Shown piece after piece: positions 48,209 through 56,763 of a stretch of DNA of 64,000 nucleotides (within the stretch, counting starts at the first letter, position 1; each line of letters opens with the position of its first letter). The stretch lies in contig CAVPQK010000024.1 in NCBI GenBank assembly GCA_963707465.1, positions 1 to 64,000 of the forward strand, written 5' to 3'. The position numbers and the translations under genes are program-made. The notes beneath the pieces are model-generated. The model did not search any database. It was given only the letters and a program-made list of their open reading frames with translations, and was not told where the DNA came from. The stretch is from Bog-159 sp963707465 (lineage in GTDB: Bacteria > Acidobacteriota > Terriglobia > Bryobacterales > Bryobacteraceae).

Positions 48209-49326
48209 TGTTGTGGGGCAGGCCCTCGGCCTGCGGCGGCCTCCCAGGCCGCCCGGCTGCTGGTTCGATCGCGTTAACCGCCGCCCTGATCTTCGGCGCC
48301 TGCGGCAGCCGAAGCGTGCGCGCGCGCCTCACCGAGCCATTCCCCGCCAAGCTGTCCGCCTGGCGCCTCTTCATCGGGGACCCCGCCACCCTAAAGCCCA
48401 ACGCCGGAGTAATTCCCTACGATCTCAATACGCCGCTTTTTTCCGACTACGCGACTAAGTACCGCTTCGTCTGGATGCCGCCCGGCACGTCGGCCACTTA
48501 CAACGACACCGAAGCCTTTGACTTCCCCGTAGGCACCATCTTCTCCAAGACATTCGCCTTTCCGGACGCCGACCAGGGCGGCAAGCAGCGCATAGTCGAG
48601 ACTCGCCTGCTGGTGAACGCGAAGTCCGGCTGGGTCACTCTCCCCTATGTCTGGAACCGGGAGCAAACCGAAGCGACGCTCGACGTAGCCGCCGATCCGG
48701 CTACCGTACACTGGGTCCACCCATCCGGAGCGCGATACACCATCGACTACGTGATCCCCAACACGAATCAATGCAAAGGCTGTCACGACCGCTCTAAGAC
48801 AGTGACTCCCATCGGCCCCAAGGCGCGCAATTTAAATAAGGACTTCAACTATCCCGAAGGCCGCTTCAATCAGCTAACTTACTGGACCAAAGTAGGCTAT
48901 CTGAAGGGCGCGCCGCCGCCCGATCGGGCGCCGAAGCTGGCAGTGTGGGACGATCCATCGAGCGGCACGCTGGACGCTCGCGCCCGCGCCTACCTGGATA
49001 CGAACTGCGGGCACTGCCACAATCCGCGCGGCCCGGCCAACACCACGGGTCTCTACCTCACGGCCGCGCAAACCGATCCCATGCGGCTGGGCCTGTGTAA
49101 AGTGCCGGTTTCCGCCGGCCAGGGATCCGGCGACCTGCTGTTCGACGTCGTGCAGGGCAAGCCCGAGGAGTCCATCCTGATACATCGCATGGAATCGACC
49201 ACACCCAAAATCATGATGCCGGAGTTAGGCCGCAACATGGTTCACCAAGAGGGTGTAAGGCTAATCCGCGAGTGGATCGCGTCGTTACCGGGAAGCTGCA
49301 ACGCCGCAAAATCGGGCCACCTGTAA
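48208..49326 (+). CDS. SO2930-family diheme c-type cytochrome (TIGR03806-like)
   Basis: The conserved part starts with a signal or lipobox (SIALTAALIFGACGSRSVRA) and includes LSAWRLFIGDPATLKPNAGV, PYDLNTPLFSDYATKYRFVW, FDFPVGTIFSKTFAFPDAD, two heme sites CKGCH and CGHCH, and a C-terminal IMMPELGRNMVHQEGVRLI. Start codons GTG 48208 or TTG 48211 overlap or touch the upstream stop and read through a paired-hairpin element before the signal sequence. The native start may have been displaced by that insertion, so the N-terminus is uncertain. Confidence 0.82.
   Translation: MLWGRPSACGGLPGRPAAGSIALTAALIFGACGSRSVRARLTEPFPAKLSAWRLFIGDPATLKPNAGVIPYDLNTPLFSDYATKYRFVWMPPGTSATYNDTEAFDFPVGTIFSKTFAFPDADQGGKQRIVETRLLVNAKSGWVTLPYVWNREQTEATLDVAADPATVHWVHPSGARYTIDYVIPNTNQCKGCHDRSKTVTPIGPKARNLNKDFNYPEGRFNQLTYWTKVGYLKGAPPPDRAPKLAVWDDPSSGTLDARARAYLDTNCGHCHNPRGPANTTGLYLTAAQTDPMRLGLCKVPVSAGQGSGDLLFDVVQGKPEESILIHRMESTTPKIMMPELGRNMVHQEGVRLIREWIASLPGSCNAAKSGHL
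48213..48253. repeat. Paired-hairpin element at the cytochrome 5' end
   Basis: GCAGGCCctcGGCCTGC (48218-48234) is followed by GGCGGCCTcccAGGCCGCC (48235-48253). It begins five bases after the beta-helix gene stop and lies inside the only available N-terminal frame of the cytochrome. Confidence 0.88.
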
Positions 49327-49330
49327 CTGG

Positions 49331-51091
49331 TTATTTCACCGCCGCGAACACCCGGTAAGAGGCGCGCTCCAGTTTCGTTGTAAATACCGTCCCGCCCGCC
49401 GACTGTTCCCCGTTCAACTCCGCGCCACTCACCATATCGCGCAGCTTGGTGATGCGCTTATCCGTAATAATCCGCGCGTCCACCGGATTCTCCTGGAACG
49501 ATTCCACAATGAACCTGTCGTTGTCGTAGGCGAACAAGCTAACCCGGCTCGGCGCATCCAGCCGCACATACATGTCTTTCGTCAGCACGTCGCGGATGGC
49601 CCGTAAAACGCCAGCCGGGTAGCTATACAAATCGCCGATGGCCTGCGGGATCGTCAATACATACAGCATTCCCTTGGAATACTTGGCGGAGAGCAAAATA
49701 GGCGTGCCCGAAGTCTTGGTGGGAGAAGTGAAGGCACTGACCATTTCCCAGGCATCGTTGGTGGCATAGCGGATCTCCGGAAGCAAAATGTCGGAGTCGG
49801 CCTTGTTCGCGCTACCCAGTCGAAAGCCCTGAAATTCGCGCGCGGAGACCGTCTGGCCGGTATACTCCAGCTCGACGATGTCACCCAGCCCCTTTTGCAG
49901 AGCCTTGAGCAAGCCCGATGTGATGACCACATCCTTCCCGCCCACTAACTGCTTCTTGATCTTACTGACAATATCGGGATCGTACTTAGCCTGCTCGGTG
50001 AGCAGGACAGTCTTGGCATCTGTCGGAAACTCCGGAACGATGTCCATGGGAATGCCGAGCATGCCCAGGTAGCTCGGTAGAAAGTCCTCGCCCGACGAAT
50101 GAAACGGTTTGTAGGTCTTCACCCCCACCGGTTTCCCAAGCTCGCCCACAAATCCATCAACCTTCGCAAACACCTCTCCGGCGATGTGCGCCGCCTGCGA
50201 CTCCGGCGCGGCAGCCGGCTGGTAAAGCGAGCCGATATTGAACAGCGTGATTTCCGGCGCTTTGGCGAAAAGCGTGAGCCAGAGCTGTTCCGCATAGCGC
50301 CCAGATATCTGCGCGCCGCCTTGATCCACCCATCCGCCGGCATTGCCGCCGGGCTTCAGGTTCTCAAAGTAACGGAACACGGAATACCCGTGGTATTGCT
50401 GCAGGTGCTGATTGCCGTTGACCGGGTCTCTGGTCTCCGTGCCCGTGTAAATCTTATCGAAGTACTTAGGCTCGGTCTCCAGGTTGAATCCGAGATACTG
50501 GAAATGATCGTACCAGTTCGGATACTTGATTATGACGCGAACTTTGGGATTGACGGCCTTGGCCGGATTGACCACCAGGTTGCGCCCGGCCTCGTCCATC
50601 AAGGCCAGCCGGTAGGCGGTCCAGCTCCTGTCGCCCTTGGCTTGAATCTCGCTGTCGGACTTGCAGTCGGTGAAAAAGAAATCGTCCAGGATGATCTCGT
50701 CGAAATTGCGAGCCGTGAATTCGACGACTTCTTTCAGCTTCTGGCGCCACTCGGGATTCGAATAGCAAAAGGTTTCGAACCGGTTGCGCTCGTTGATGGT
50801 CGCCGTGATCCCGCCCGAAACCTTCACCCCTTTGCTCACAAAAAACTTCTTCGCCTGGTCGAGCGTCTCCTGATCCACCACTACCGTGTCGCGATGCGTC
50901 TCCAGATAAATCTTGTCCACCTTCATGTTCCGCGAGATGGCTTCCCAATGGCTTTCCAGCCACGCGGGATCCTTCATCTGCTTGGTTTCGTAGACGCGGC
51001 TGTAAATGGCCACATCGAAATTCTTGTAGTTGTTCCCGCCCGCCCACAACACGAACGCGGAAAGTACGGTCGCCAGCAATATTCGTAGCAT
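49331..51091 (-). CDS. Secreted putative glycoside-hydrolase-like protein
   Basis: The 586-residue protein has the signal peptide RILLATVLSAFVLWAGG. The ~300-residue N-terminal part looks like a TIM barrel of the glycosidase type: FDVAIYSRVYETKQMKDP, DKIYLETHRDTVVVD, DEIILDDFFFTDCKSD (adjacent acidic residues at a strand end), VRVIIKYPNWYDHF. A Rossmann-like middle (DIVPEFPTDAKTVLLTEQAK) and a beta-sandwich C-terminus follow. Putative catalytic Asp/Glu residues are in the ILDDFFF strand, but no CAZy family is assigned. TATAAT lies ten bases before the ATG. Confidence 0.65.
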   Translation of the reverse strand: MLRILLATVLSAFVLWAGGNNYKNFDVAIYSRVYETKQMKDPAWLESHWEAISRNMKVDKIYLETHRDTVVVDQETLDQAKKFFVSKGVKVSGGITATINERNRFETFCYSNPEWRQKLKEVVEFTARNFDEIILDDFFFTDCKSDSEIQAKGDRSWTAYRLALMDEAGRNLVVNPAKAVNPKVRVIIKYPNWYDHFQYLGFNLETEPKYFDKIYTGTETRDPVNGNQHLQQYHGYSVFRYFENLKPGGNAGGWVDQGGAQISGRYAEQLWLTLFAKAPEITLFNIGSLYQPAAAPESQAAHIAGEVFAKVDGFVGELGKPVGVKTYKPFHSSGEDFLPSYLGMLGIPMDIVPEFPTDAKTVLLTEQAKYDPDIVSKIKKQLVGGKDVVITSGLLKALQKGLGDIVELEYTGQTVSAREFQGFRLGSANKADSDILLPEIRYATNDAWEMVSAFTSPTKTSGTPILLSAKYSKGMLYVLTIPQAIGDLYSYPAGVLRAIRDVLTKDMYVRLDAPSRVSLFAYDNDRFIVESFQENPVDARIITDKRITKLRDMVSGAELNGEQSAGGTVFTTKLERASYRVFAAVK

Positions 51092-51124
51092 TTCAGACCT
51101 GATTATAAGCCGGAACAGGTCACA

Positions 51125-51559
51125 TCAGCCGGCTTGCAGCGGATTGACCCATTTCAGGCCGGGAAAGCGCGTGAAGTCCCGGTCGTTAGTGTAGAGGACG
51201 GCGCCGTGCTCGATGGCCAGCGCGGCCAGGTGAGCGTCCATCATGAGAGCGGCCCGCACCTGCCCCTGTCCGATCAGTCCCTTTAAGATCGTCCAGTGGC
51301 GATCGGTCGGCGCGAGCAACCTGACATTGCGCTGATCCAGCCACTCCTCTACGATTGCGACGGCCTCAGAGGAATTGAACGGCTGGGCCCGCATCCGCGG
51401 ATGGGTGCTAATTCGAAGGAATGCCAGTATCGTGTCCCAAGTCAGTCCCGCAAGTTCGGGACCGGAGAAGGCGGCCGCCAGCCAATCCGCGGCGGCCCGG
51501 TGGTATTCAGACCCGGAATCGTACGCATAGAGCAACAGGTTGGCATCGATCAAAATCAT
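51125..51559 (-). CDS. vapC: VapC-type PIN-domain toxin ribonuclease
   Basis: The 144-residue PIN domain has the acidic quartet positions: first Asp in MILIDANLLLYAYD, Glu in the SEYHRAAADWL helix region, and Asp in ALMMDAHLAALAIEHGAVLY with TNDRDF. PIN toxins cleave tRNA or rRNA. It starts four bases inside the end of the antitoxin gene (ATGA-type overlap). All catalytic positions are intact. Confidence 0.92.
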   Translation of the reverse strand: MILIDANLLLYAYDSGSEYHRAAADWLAAAFSGPELAGLTWDTILAFLRISTHPRMRAQPFNSSEAVAIVEEWLDQRNVRLLAPTDRHWTILKGLIGQGQVRAALMMDAHLAALAIEHGAVLYTNDRDFTRFPGLKWVNPLQAG

Positions 51560-51819
51560 TTGTGGAGCGGGCCTTCCAACTGCTCGATGAGTTCCTCCAC
51601 GTTGTCATAGGAGAGTCCCGGTGGCAATCCCAAGGGCCGCGCCCGCACTACGAAGGGCTTCGCCGGTTTAGAGTGCGCCGGCGTATTCAGCCCAAGGCGC
51701 AGGTAGTAGTTGACGGCCTCCTTGAAGGACTTGCCATTCTTTCGCGCTTCCCGATCGAGCTTGGCTTTGACGTCGTCGTCCAGGGTTAATGTGGTTCGCA
51801 CATCATGATGATAGCTCAT
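51556..51819 (-). CDS. vapB: VapB-type ribbon-helix-helix antitoxin
   Basis: I use ATG ending at 51819 (MSYHHDVRTTLTLDDDV); GTG at 51801 is equally possible and would free the operator from coding. The domain has VRTTLTLDDDVKAKLDREAR and KNGKSFKEAVNYYLRLGL, an RHH fold, then a Pro-rich linker and a toxin-binding tail (LSYDNVEELIEQLEGPL). It is first in the pair. Three consecutive ten-base palindromes overlap its start region and are the likely self-binding sites. Confidence 0.88.
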   Translation of the reverse strand: MSYHHDVRTTLTLDDDVKAKLDREARKNGKSFKEAVNYYLRLGLNTPAHSKPAKPFVVRARPLGLPPGLSYDNVEELIEQLEGPLHK

Positions 51820-51832
51820 GAGCATCATGATG
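51801..51832. promoter_or_regulatory. Triple palindromic operator of vapBC
   Basis: CATCATGATG (51801-51810), GCTCATGAGC (51814-51823) and CATCATGATG (51823-51832) are each perfect palindromes. The two identical outer copies are 22 bases apart, about two helical turns, the usual spacing for cooperative RHH dimers. Confidence 0.7.
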
Positions 51833-51902
51833 TCAAAACGCAGGCAAACGAACCCACGGCCCTCCGGGGATGATTATCCGATTATAATAGCCGTGAACTC
51901 CT

Positions 51903-54068
51903 ATGCGACTCTACCGATTTGCATTCATCTTAACCGCGCTGCCATGGGGACAAGTCTTTGCCCAGCCGCCCAAGACGCAAAAGGTCCAAGGCCCCTGGAT
52001 GGACAAAACCCTGTCGCCCGACCAGCGCGCCGACCTGATCATCGCCCAGATGACGCTCGACGAGAAGATCCAACTGGTCCACGGCACCGGTTGGGGTGCC
52101 TTGCGGCCGGGCGCGGCGATTCCGCCCGGCTCCAACGAAGGCGCAGGTTTCGTGCCCGGCATCGAGCGCTTAGGCATTCCGCCCGTCAACATGGCGGATT
52201 CCGCGGTCGGGGTCCGCATGGCGGCGGTGGAGAGCCGCTATGCCACGCTGCTCCCCTCCACGCTCGGCGCAGCGGCCAGCTTCGATCCCGAAGCGGCATA
52301 TTTGTACGGTTCCGTAATCGGCCGCGAGCTGCGCGATCAGGGTTACAACATGTCCATCGGCGGCGGCGTCGACCTCATCCGCGAGCCGCGTAACGGCCGC
52401 AATTTCGAATACGCCGGCGAGGACCCCATACTTGCCGGCACCATGGTCGGTCAGCTCATGAAGGGCTTGCAGGCCCAGCAGGTGATGGGCGACATCAAGC
52501 ATTACGCCTTCAACGATCAGGAAACCGGGCGAAATATTCTGAACGTGATCCTCGACAAGCGGACGATGCGGGAGACCGATCTGCTCGCCTTTCAGATCGC
52601 CATTAAGATCGCGCAGCCGGCGGGCGTGATGTGCGCCTATAACAAGGTCAACGGCGATTATTCGTGTGAAAACGATTACCTCCTGAACCAGGTGCTGAAG
52701 AAGGAGTGGGGCTTCCAGGGCTGGGTCCTGTCGGACTGGGGCGGCACGCATTCCACCACCAAGGCCGCCTTGAACGGACTCGATCAGGAGATGCCGGGCG
52801 ACATTACACAGGGTTTCTTCGGCGCGCCTCTGAAGCGGGCGGTGGACAGCCGCGAAGTGCCCGAGGCGCGGCTCAACGATATGGTCCATCGGATTCTGCG
52901 CAGTATGTTCGCCTGCGGGGTGATCGACAATCCGCCGGTACGCAGCGTGGTGGATCCTTTCCAGGGGCTGGCGGATGCCCAGCACATCGCGGAAGAGTCC
53001 ATCGTGCTGCTGAAGAACGACAGCGACCTGTTGCCTTTGAATGCGGCGCACGTGGCGTCCATTGCGCTGATCGGATCGCATGCCGATGTGGGCGTGCTCT
53101 CCGGCGGGGGTTCGGCGCAGGTGGACCCGCCGGGCGGAGATGCCGTCAGCCACCGGAAGGGAGAAACGCCGTGGATGCATCCGGCCTGGTTTCCATCGTC
53201 GCCTTTGAAATACATTCGTGCCAAGGCGCCGCAGGCAACCGTGGAATACGAAGACGGCAGCGACCTGGCGGCCGCGGCCAAACTGGCGAAGGCGTCGCAG
53301 ATAGCCATCGTGTTCGTCAACCAGTACATGAGTGAGGGCCGGGATTCGGCCACGCTCTCCCTCCCGAATAATCAGAATGCGCTGGTGAGCGCGGTGGCGG
53401 CCGCGAATCCGCGCACCATCGTCGTGATCGAGAGCGGCGGACCGGTCTCCATGCCCTGGGTCGGGAACGTAAAGGGAGTATTGGAAGCCTGGTACCCGGG
53501 GATCGGCGGTGCGCAGGCCTTGGCCGCGATCCTGTTTGGCGATGTGAACCCTTCAGCGAAGCTGCCCGTCACTTTCGCCAAAACCGAAGCCGACCTGCCG
53601 CACCCGCAAGTGCCCGGGATCGACCTGAAGCCCGCCAACCGGCCGCCGCCGTTCGACGTGCGCTATACCGAGGGTCTCAAGGTTGGCTATAAGTGGTTCG
53701 AGGCCGAACACAAGCAACCGCTGTTTCCGTTCGGGCACGGGCTTTCGTACACTACGTTCGCTTACTCGGCATTGAAGGTGGATGGCGCCGCGCGCACGGT
53801 TACCTTCGGTGTGAAGAATACCGGCAAGCGGGCCGGCGTCGAGGTTGCGCAGGTTTACGTGACGCTCCCATCCGCGGCGGGCGAGCCCTTCAAGCGCCTG
53901 GCCGCCTGGCAAAGAGTGCCGCTGAAGGCCGGCGAATCGAAGACGGTCACCCTTCCGCTCGACCCGCTCTCCCTTTCCATCTTCAACGCGGAGAAGGACG
54001 GCTGGGAGCTATTGGCGGGCGACTACACTGCCTCCGCCGGCCCCCTGACCTCGCAATTCCACGAGTAG
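51903..54068 (+). CDS. Glycoside hydrolase family 3 beta-glucosidase
   Basis: The 721-residue secreted enzyme has the signal peptide LYRFAFILTALPWGQVFAQ. The GH3 barrel has QMTLDEKIQLVHG, DIKHYAFNDQETGRN (the Lys-His pair), GVMCAYNKVNG and nucleophile Asp in GWVLSDWGGTHS. The alpha/beta sandwich has SIVLLKNDSDLLPLN, IALIGSHADVG and VFVNQYMSEGRDSATLSLP (acid/base Glu region), and a fibronectin-III-like domain includes PFGHGLSYTTFAYS and NTGKRAGVEVAQVYV. It releases terminal beta-linked glucose or related sugars from oligosaccharides. TATAAT lies at 51884-51889. Confidence 0.95.
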   Translation: MRLYRFAFILTALPWGQVFAQPPKTQKVQGPWMDKTLSPDQRADLIIAQMTLDEKIQLVHGTGWGALRPGAAIPPGSNEGAGFVPGIERLGIPPVNMADSAVGVRMAAVESRYATLLPSTLGAAASFDPEAAYLYGSVIGRELRDQGYNMSIGGGVDLIREPRNGRNFEYAGEDPILAGTMVGQLMKGLQAQQVMGDIKHYAFNDQETGRNILNVILDKRTMRETDLLAFQIAIKIAQPAGVMCAYNKVNGDYSCENDYLLNQVLKKEWGFQGWVLSDWGGTHSTTKAALNGLDQEMPGDITQGFFGAPLKRAVDSREVPEARLNDMVHRILRSMFACGVIDNPPVRSVVDPFQGLADAQHIAEESIVLLKNDSDLLPLNAAHVASIALIGSHADVGVLSGGGSAQVDPPGGDAVSHRKGETPWMHPAWFPSSPLKYIRAKAPQATVEYEDGSDLAAAAKLAKASQIAIVFVNQYMSEGRDSATLSLPNNQNALVSAVAAANPRTIVVIESGGPVSMPWVGNVKGVLEAWYPGIGGAQALAAILFGDVNPSAKLPVTFAKTEADLPHPQVPGIDLKPANRPPPFDVRYTEGLKVGYKWFEAEHKQPLFPFGHGLSYTTFAYSALKVDGAARTVTFGVKNTGKRAGVEVAQVYVTLPSAAGEPFKRLAAWQRVPLKAGESKTVTLPLDPLSLSIFNAEKDGWELLAGDYTASAGPLTSQFHE

Positions 54069-54131
54069 TGGGCAGGCTGGCAGCCTCTCGACTATGGCCG
54101 CAAGCGCCCCGCGCGCCTCGTCTCCGCCTGA

Positions 54132-55163
54132 TTACGCCGACTTGATCTCGGTCCAGATCCTGTCGCGCAGCCGTTGCGTCGCGCCCGGCATGGTGGCGAT
54201 CCACTGGCCGCGCTCCAGCGTCGCGGGGGATGGAAACAGCGTAGTATTGCTCCGCAGCGCCTCCGGCAGCAAAGCTTGCGCCGCGGCGTTGGCCGTGGCC
54301 GTGCGGGATGTCTCCACGATGGCCGCCGCCACCGGCGCGCGCAGCAGGTAGTTGATAAATTCGTGCGCCAACTCCGAGCGGCGGCTTTCCCGCAGGAGCA
54401 CCGCGTTATCACCGTACAGCGGGAACCCCTCAGCGGGGTAGGCGAAACCGAGCTGCGGCGCGGCGTCGATAGCCTGCTGTGCGGTGGTCGCCCAGGAGTG
54501 CGCCACCAGGATGTCGCCGGCCACCATCTGGTCGCGAAACTCGGCGTTCAAATAAGCGCGCAGCAGCGGCTTCTGCGCAATGGCTTCGCGTTCGGCGCGC
54601 CGCAGGTTGGGGGCGTCGGTGGAATTGTAGGAAAGCCGCAGCTTCAGCAGGCACGCGCCCAGCACTTCCTCGGGATCGTCCAGCATGGTGATCCGGCCTT
54701 TGAGCCGTTCGCTCCACAGATCAGTCCAGGCGGCCGGCGGTGGCGCGACCGATCGGTTGTACGCGATGCCCGTGGCGCCCCACATGTACGGGACGCAATA
54801 TTCCAGGTGCGGATCCCACGGCGGACTTTGGAAGCGTGCTTCCAGATTCTGAAGATTGCCCAGGAGCGCGTGATCGAGTGGCGCCAGCAGCCCGTACTGA
54901 CGCATGGGCTGGATGCGATTGTGCGTGGGGAACACCACGTCCCAGCCAGAGTTGCCGCTGAGCACCTTGGCCAGCATTTCTTCGTTGCTTTCGTACGTGG
55001 CATAGCGCACCCGCACGCCGAATTCGGCCTCGAAATTGGCGATGGTATCCTCTGCAACATAGTTCGACCAGTTGTAGACGTTTAGCCGCGGCCGCCCGCG
55101 GGCGCATCCGGCCAGGCCCGCCACGCCCATCAAAAACGTACGCCGGTTCAGGATCGGATTCAC
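54132..55163 (-). CDS. potD: Polyamine ABC transporter substrate-binding protein
   Basis: GTG ending at 55163, overlapped with the potC stop (GTGA), gives 343 residues. The N-terminus RRTFLMGVAGLAGC combines a twin-arginine-like motif with a lipobox. The domain has LNVYNWSNYVAEDTIANFEA, VRYATYESNEEMLAKV, WDVVFPTHNRIQPM, GATGIAYNRS, GRITMLDDPEEVLGACL and LVAHSWATTAQQA, matching PotD/PotF. It captures spermidine or putrescine in the periplasm for the PotABC transporter. The long upstream open frame is a shadow of potC. Confidence 0.93.
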   Translation of the reverse strand: MNPILNRRTFLMGVAGLAGCARGRPRLNVYNWSNYVAEDTIANFEAEFGVRVRYATYESNEEMLAKVLSGNSGWDVVFPTHNRIQPMRQYGLLAPLDHALLGNLQNLEARFQSPPWDPHLEYCVPYMWGATGIAYNRSVAPPPAAWTDLWSERLKGRITMLDDPEEVLGACLLKLRLSYNSTDAPNLRRAEREAIAQKPLLRAYLNAEFRDQMVAGDILVAHSWATTAQQAIDAAPQLGFAYPAEGFPLYGDNAVLLRESRRSELAHEFINYLLRAPVAAAIVETSRTATANAAAQALLPEALRSNTTLFPSPATLERGQWIATMPGATQRLRDRIWTEIKSA

Positions 55164-55918
55164 GATTCGCGCATCCTCTCCGAGACGAGCACCAGCGCGC
55201 CGAAGACCACCACGATCAGCGCCGAAATCGCATTGATCACGGGGCTCGCGCCGCGCCGCGCCATGGCGTAAATCACCATCGGCAGCGTTTCGGAATCCAC
55301 GCCCGCGACCATGCTGGTGATCACGTAATCGTCGAAGGAAACCGTCAGCGCCAGCAGCGCGGCGGCCACGATGCCGGGCAGCAGCGCGGGCAGCGTGACG
55401 AAGCGGAAAGCCTGCCATTCGGTGGCGCCCAGATCGAGCGCGGCCTCCTCCAACGCGGGACTGAAGGTGCGCAGGCGCGCCGCAATCACGATCACCACGT
55501 AGGCGATCGAGAACGCCACGTGCGCCAGGATCACGGTGTGCAATCCCAGCCGCCAGTGAAGCCACCGAAACGACCACTGAAACAGCGCCAGCAGCGAAAT
55601 CCCCATCACGATTTCCGGAGTCACCAGCGAAAGGTACAGCGAGCCCGAGAGCAGCGTCGAGCCGCGCTTCCACAAGCCGTAAGCGCACAGCGTGCCGGCG
55701 ATGGTGGAAAGAACCGTGGCCACCAGCGCGATGATCACGCTGTTCCACGCGGATTCGGCAAGCTGTTGGTCCTGGAAAATAGCGCGATACCAGTTGAGCG
55801 AAAAACCTTGCCACACCGTGAAGCGCGACGAGTTGAAGCTGAAGACGGCCAGAATCACCAGCGGCAAATGCAGGAAGAGGTACACCGCGGCGGCATACAG
55901 GCCCAGCCAGCGCTTCAT
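55160..55918 (-). CDS. potC: Polyamine ABC transporter permease PotC
   Basis: ATG ending at 55918 (MKRWLGLYAAAVYLFLHLPL) overlaps the potB stop (ATGA) and gives 252 residues with six transmembrane segments. The ABC coupling motif is EEAALDLGATEWQAFRFVTL, and SFDDYVITSMVAGVDSETLP is typical of PotC/PotI. It forms the inner-membrane channel with PotB. Confidence 0.94.
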   Translation of the reverse strand: MKRWLGLYAAAVYLFLHLPLVILAVFSFNSSRFTVWQGFSLNWYRAIFQDQQLAESAWNSVIIALVATVLSTIAGTLCAYGLWKRGSTLLSGSLYLSLVTPEIVMGISLLALFQWSFRWLHWRLGLHTVILAHVAFSIAYVVIVIAARLRTFSPALEEAALDLGATEWQAFRFVTLPALLPGIVAAALLALTVSFDDYVITSMVAGVDSETLPMVIYAMARRGASPVINAISALIVVVFGALVLVSERMRES

Positions 55919-56763
55919 ACCAGCCCCTCCCGCTCGCTGCGCAGCATAATCAGCACCAGCAGGCCCACCAGCGCCATCAGTCCTATCGAGATGGCCGCTC
56001 CGAATGGCCAATCGCGCGCGTTGGTGAACTGGTTCTGCACCAGGTTGCCGATCAGCACGGTGCGGCCGCCGCCCAGCAGGTCAGGCGTAAGATAAGCGCC
56101 CAACGCCGGAATGAATACCAGGATGGCGCCGGCGCGGATGCCCGGCGCGGAGAGCGGCAGAATGACGTGCAGCACCGTGGTCCACGGCTTGGCGCCGAGA
56201 TCGGCTGCCGCTTCCACCAATGCCGGATCCAGCCGCTCCAGCGTGGCGTAGACTGGCAGCACCATGAATGGCAGATAGCCGTACACCAGGCCGAGCAGCA
56301 CCGCGCCGTTGTTATAGAGGAGCGGCAGCGGATCGTGAATCAGGCCGAGATGCTGCAGCGCGGTGTTGATCAGGCCGGTGTCGCGCAGCAGGAACAGCCA
56401 GGCGTAAATCCGCACCAGAAAACTGGTCCAGAACGGCAGAATCACCAATTGCAGGTAGATGTTCTTGCGGCTGCCCGCGCCTGAAATGAACAGGGCCAGT
56501 GGAAAGCCCAGCAGCAGGCAGATGACGGTGGTCGCGCCCGCCATCACGAAGGAGCGGAAAACGATGCCGAGGTAGAGCGGATCGAGCAACCGCTGGTAGT
56601 TCTCCCAGGTCCAGGGCAGCCCCAGCCCGCCGTATGCGCCGCGCGTCAACAGGCTATACACCACCACGATGGCAAATGGCGCGGCGAACAGCACCGCCAT
56701 CCAGATCCAGGCGGGTAGCAGAAACCATGCGCGGAGGCGCTCCCAACCGGAGAGCGCCCTCAT
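55915..56763 (-). CDS. potB: Polyamine ABC transporter permease PotB
   Basis: A 282-residue protein with six transmembrane segments and the coupling loop VEAAADLGAKPWTTVLHVIL. FIPALGAYLTPDLLGGGRTV, LIGNLVQNQF and ARDWPFGAAI are hallmark PotB/PotH residues. Its start overlaps the potA stop by four bases. All four pot genes are coupled by four-base overlaps. Confidence 0.94.
   Translation of the reverse strand: MRALSGWERLRAWFLLPAWIWMAVLFAAPFAIVVVYSLLTRGAYGGLGLPWTWENYQRLLDPLYLGIVFRSFVMAGATTVICLLLGFPLALFISGAGSRKNIYLQLVILPFWTSFLVRIYAWLFLLRDTGLINTALQHLGLIHDPLPLLYNNGAVLLGLVYGYLPFMVLPVYATLERLDPALVEAAADLGAKPWTTVLHVILPLSAPGIRAGAILVFIPALGAYLTPDLLGGGRTVLIGNLVQNQFTNARDWPFGAAISIGLMALVGLLVLIMLRSEREGLV

Noticed and set aside
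54132..55814. Long frame joining potC antisense-like sequence to potD
   Set aside because: The first ~215 codons overlap potC in another frame; the GTG at 55163 coupled to the potC stop is the real start of potD.
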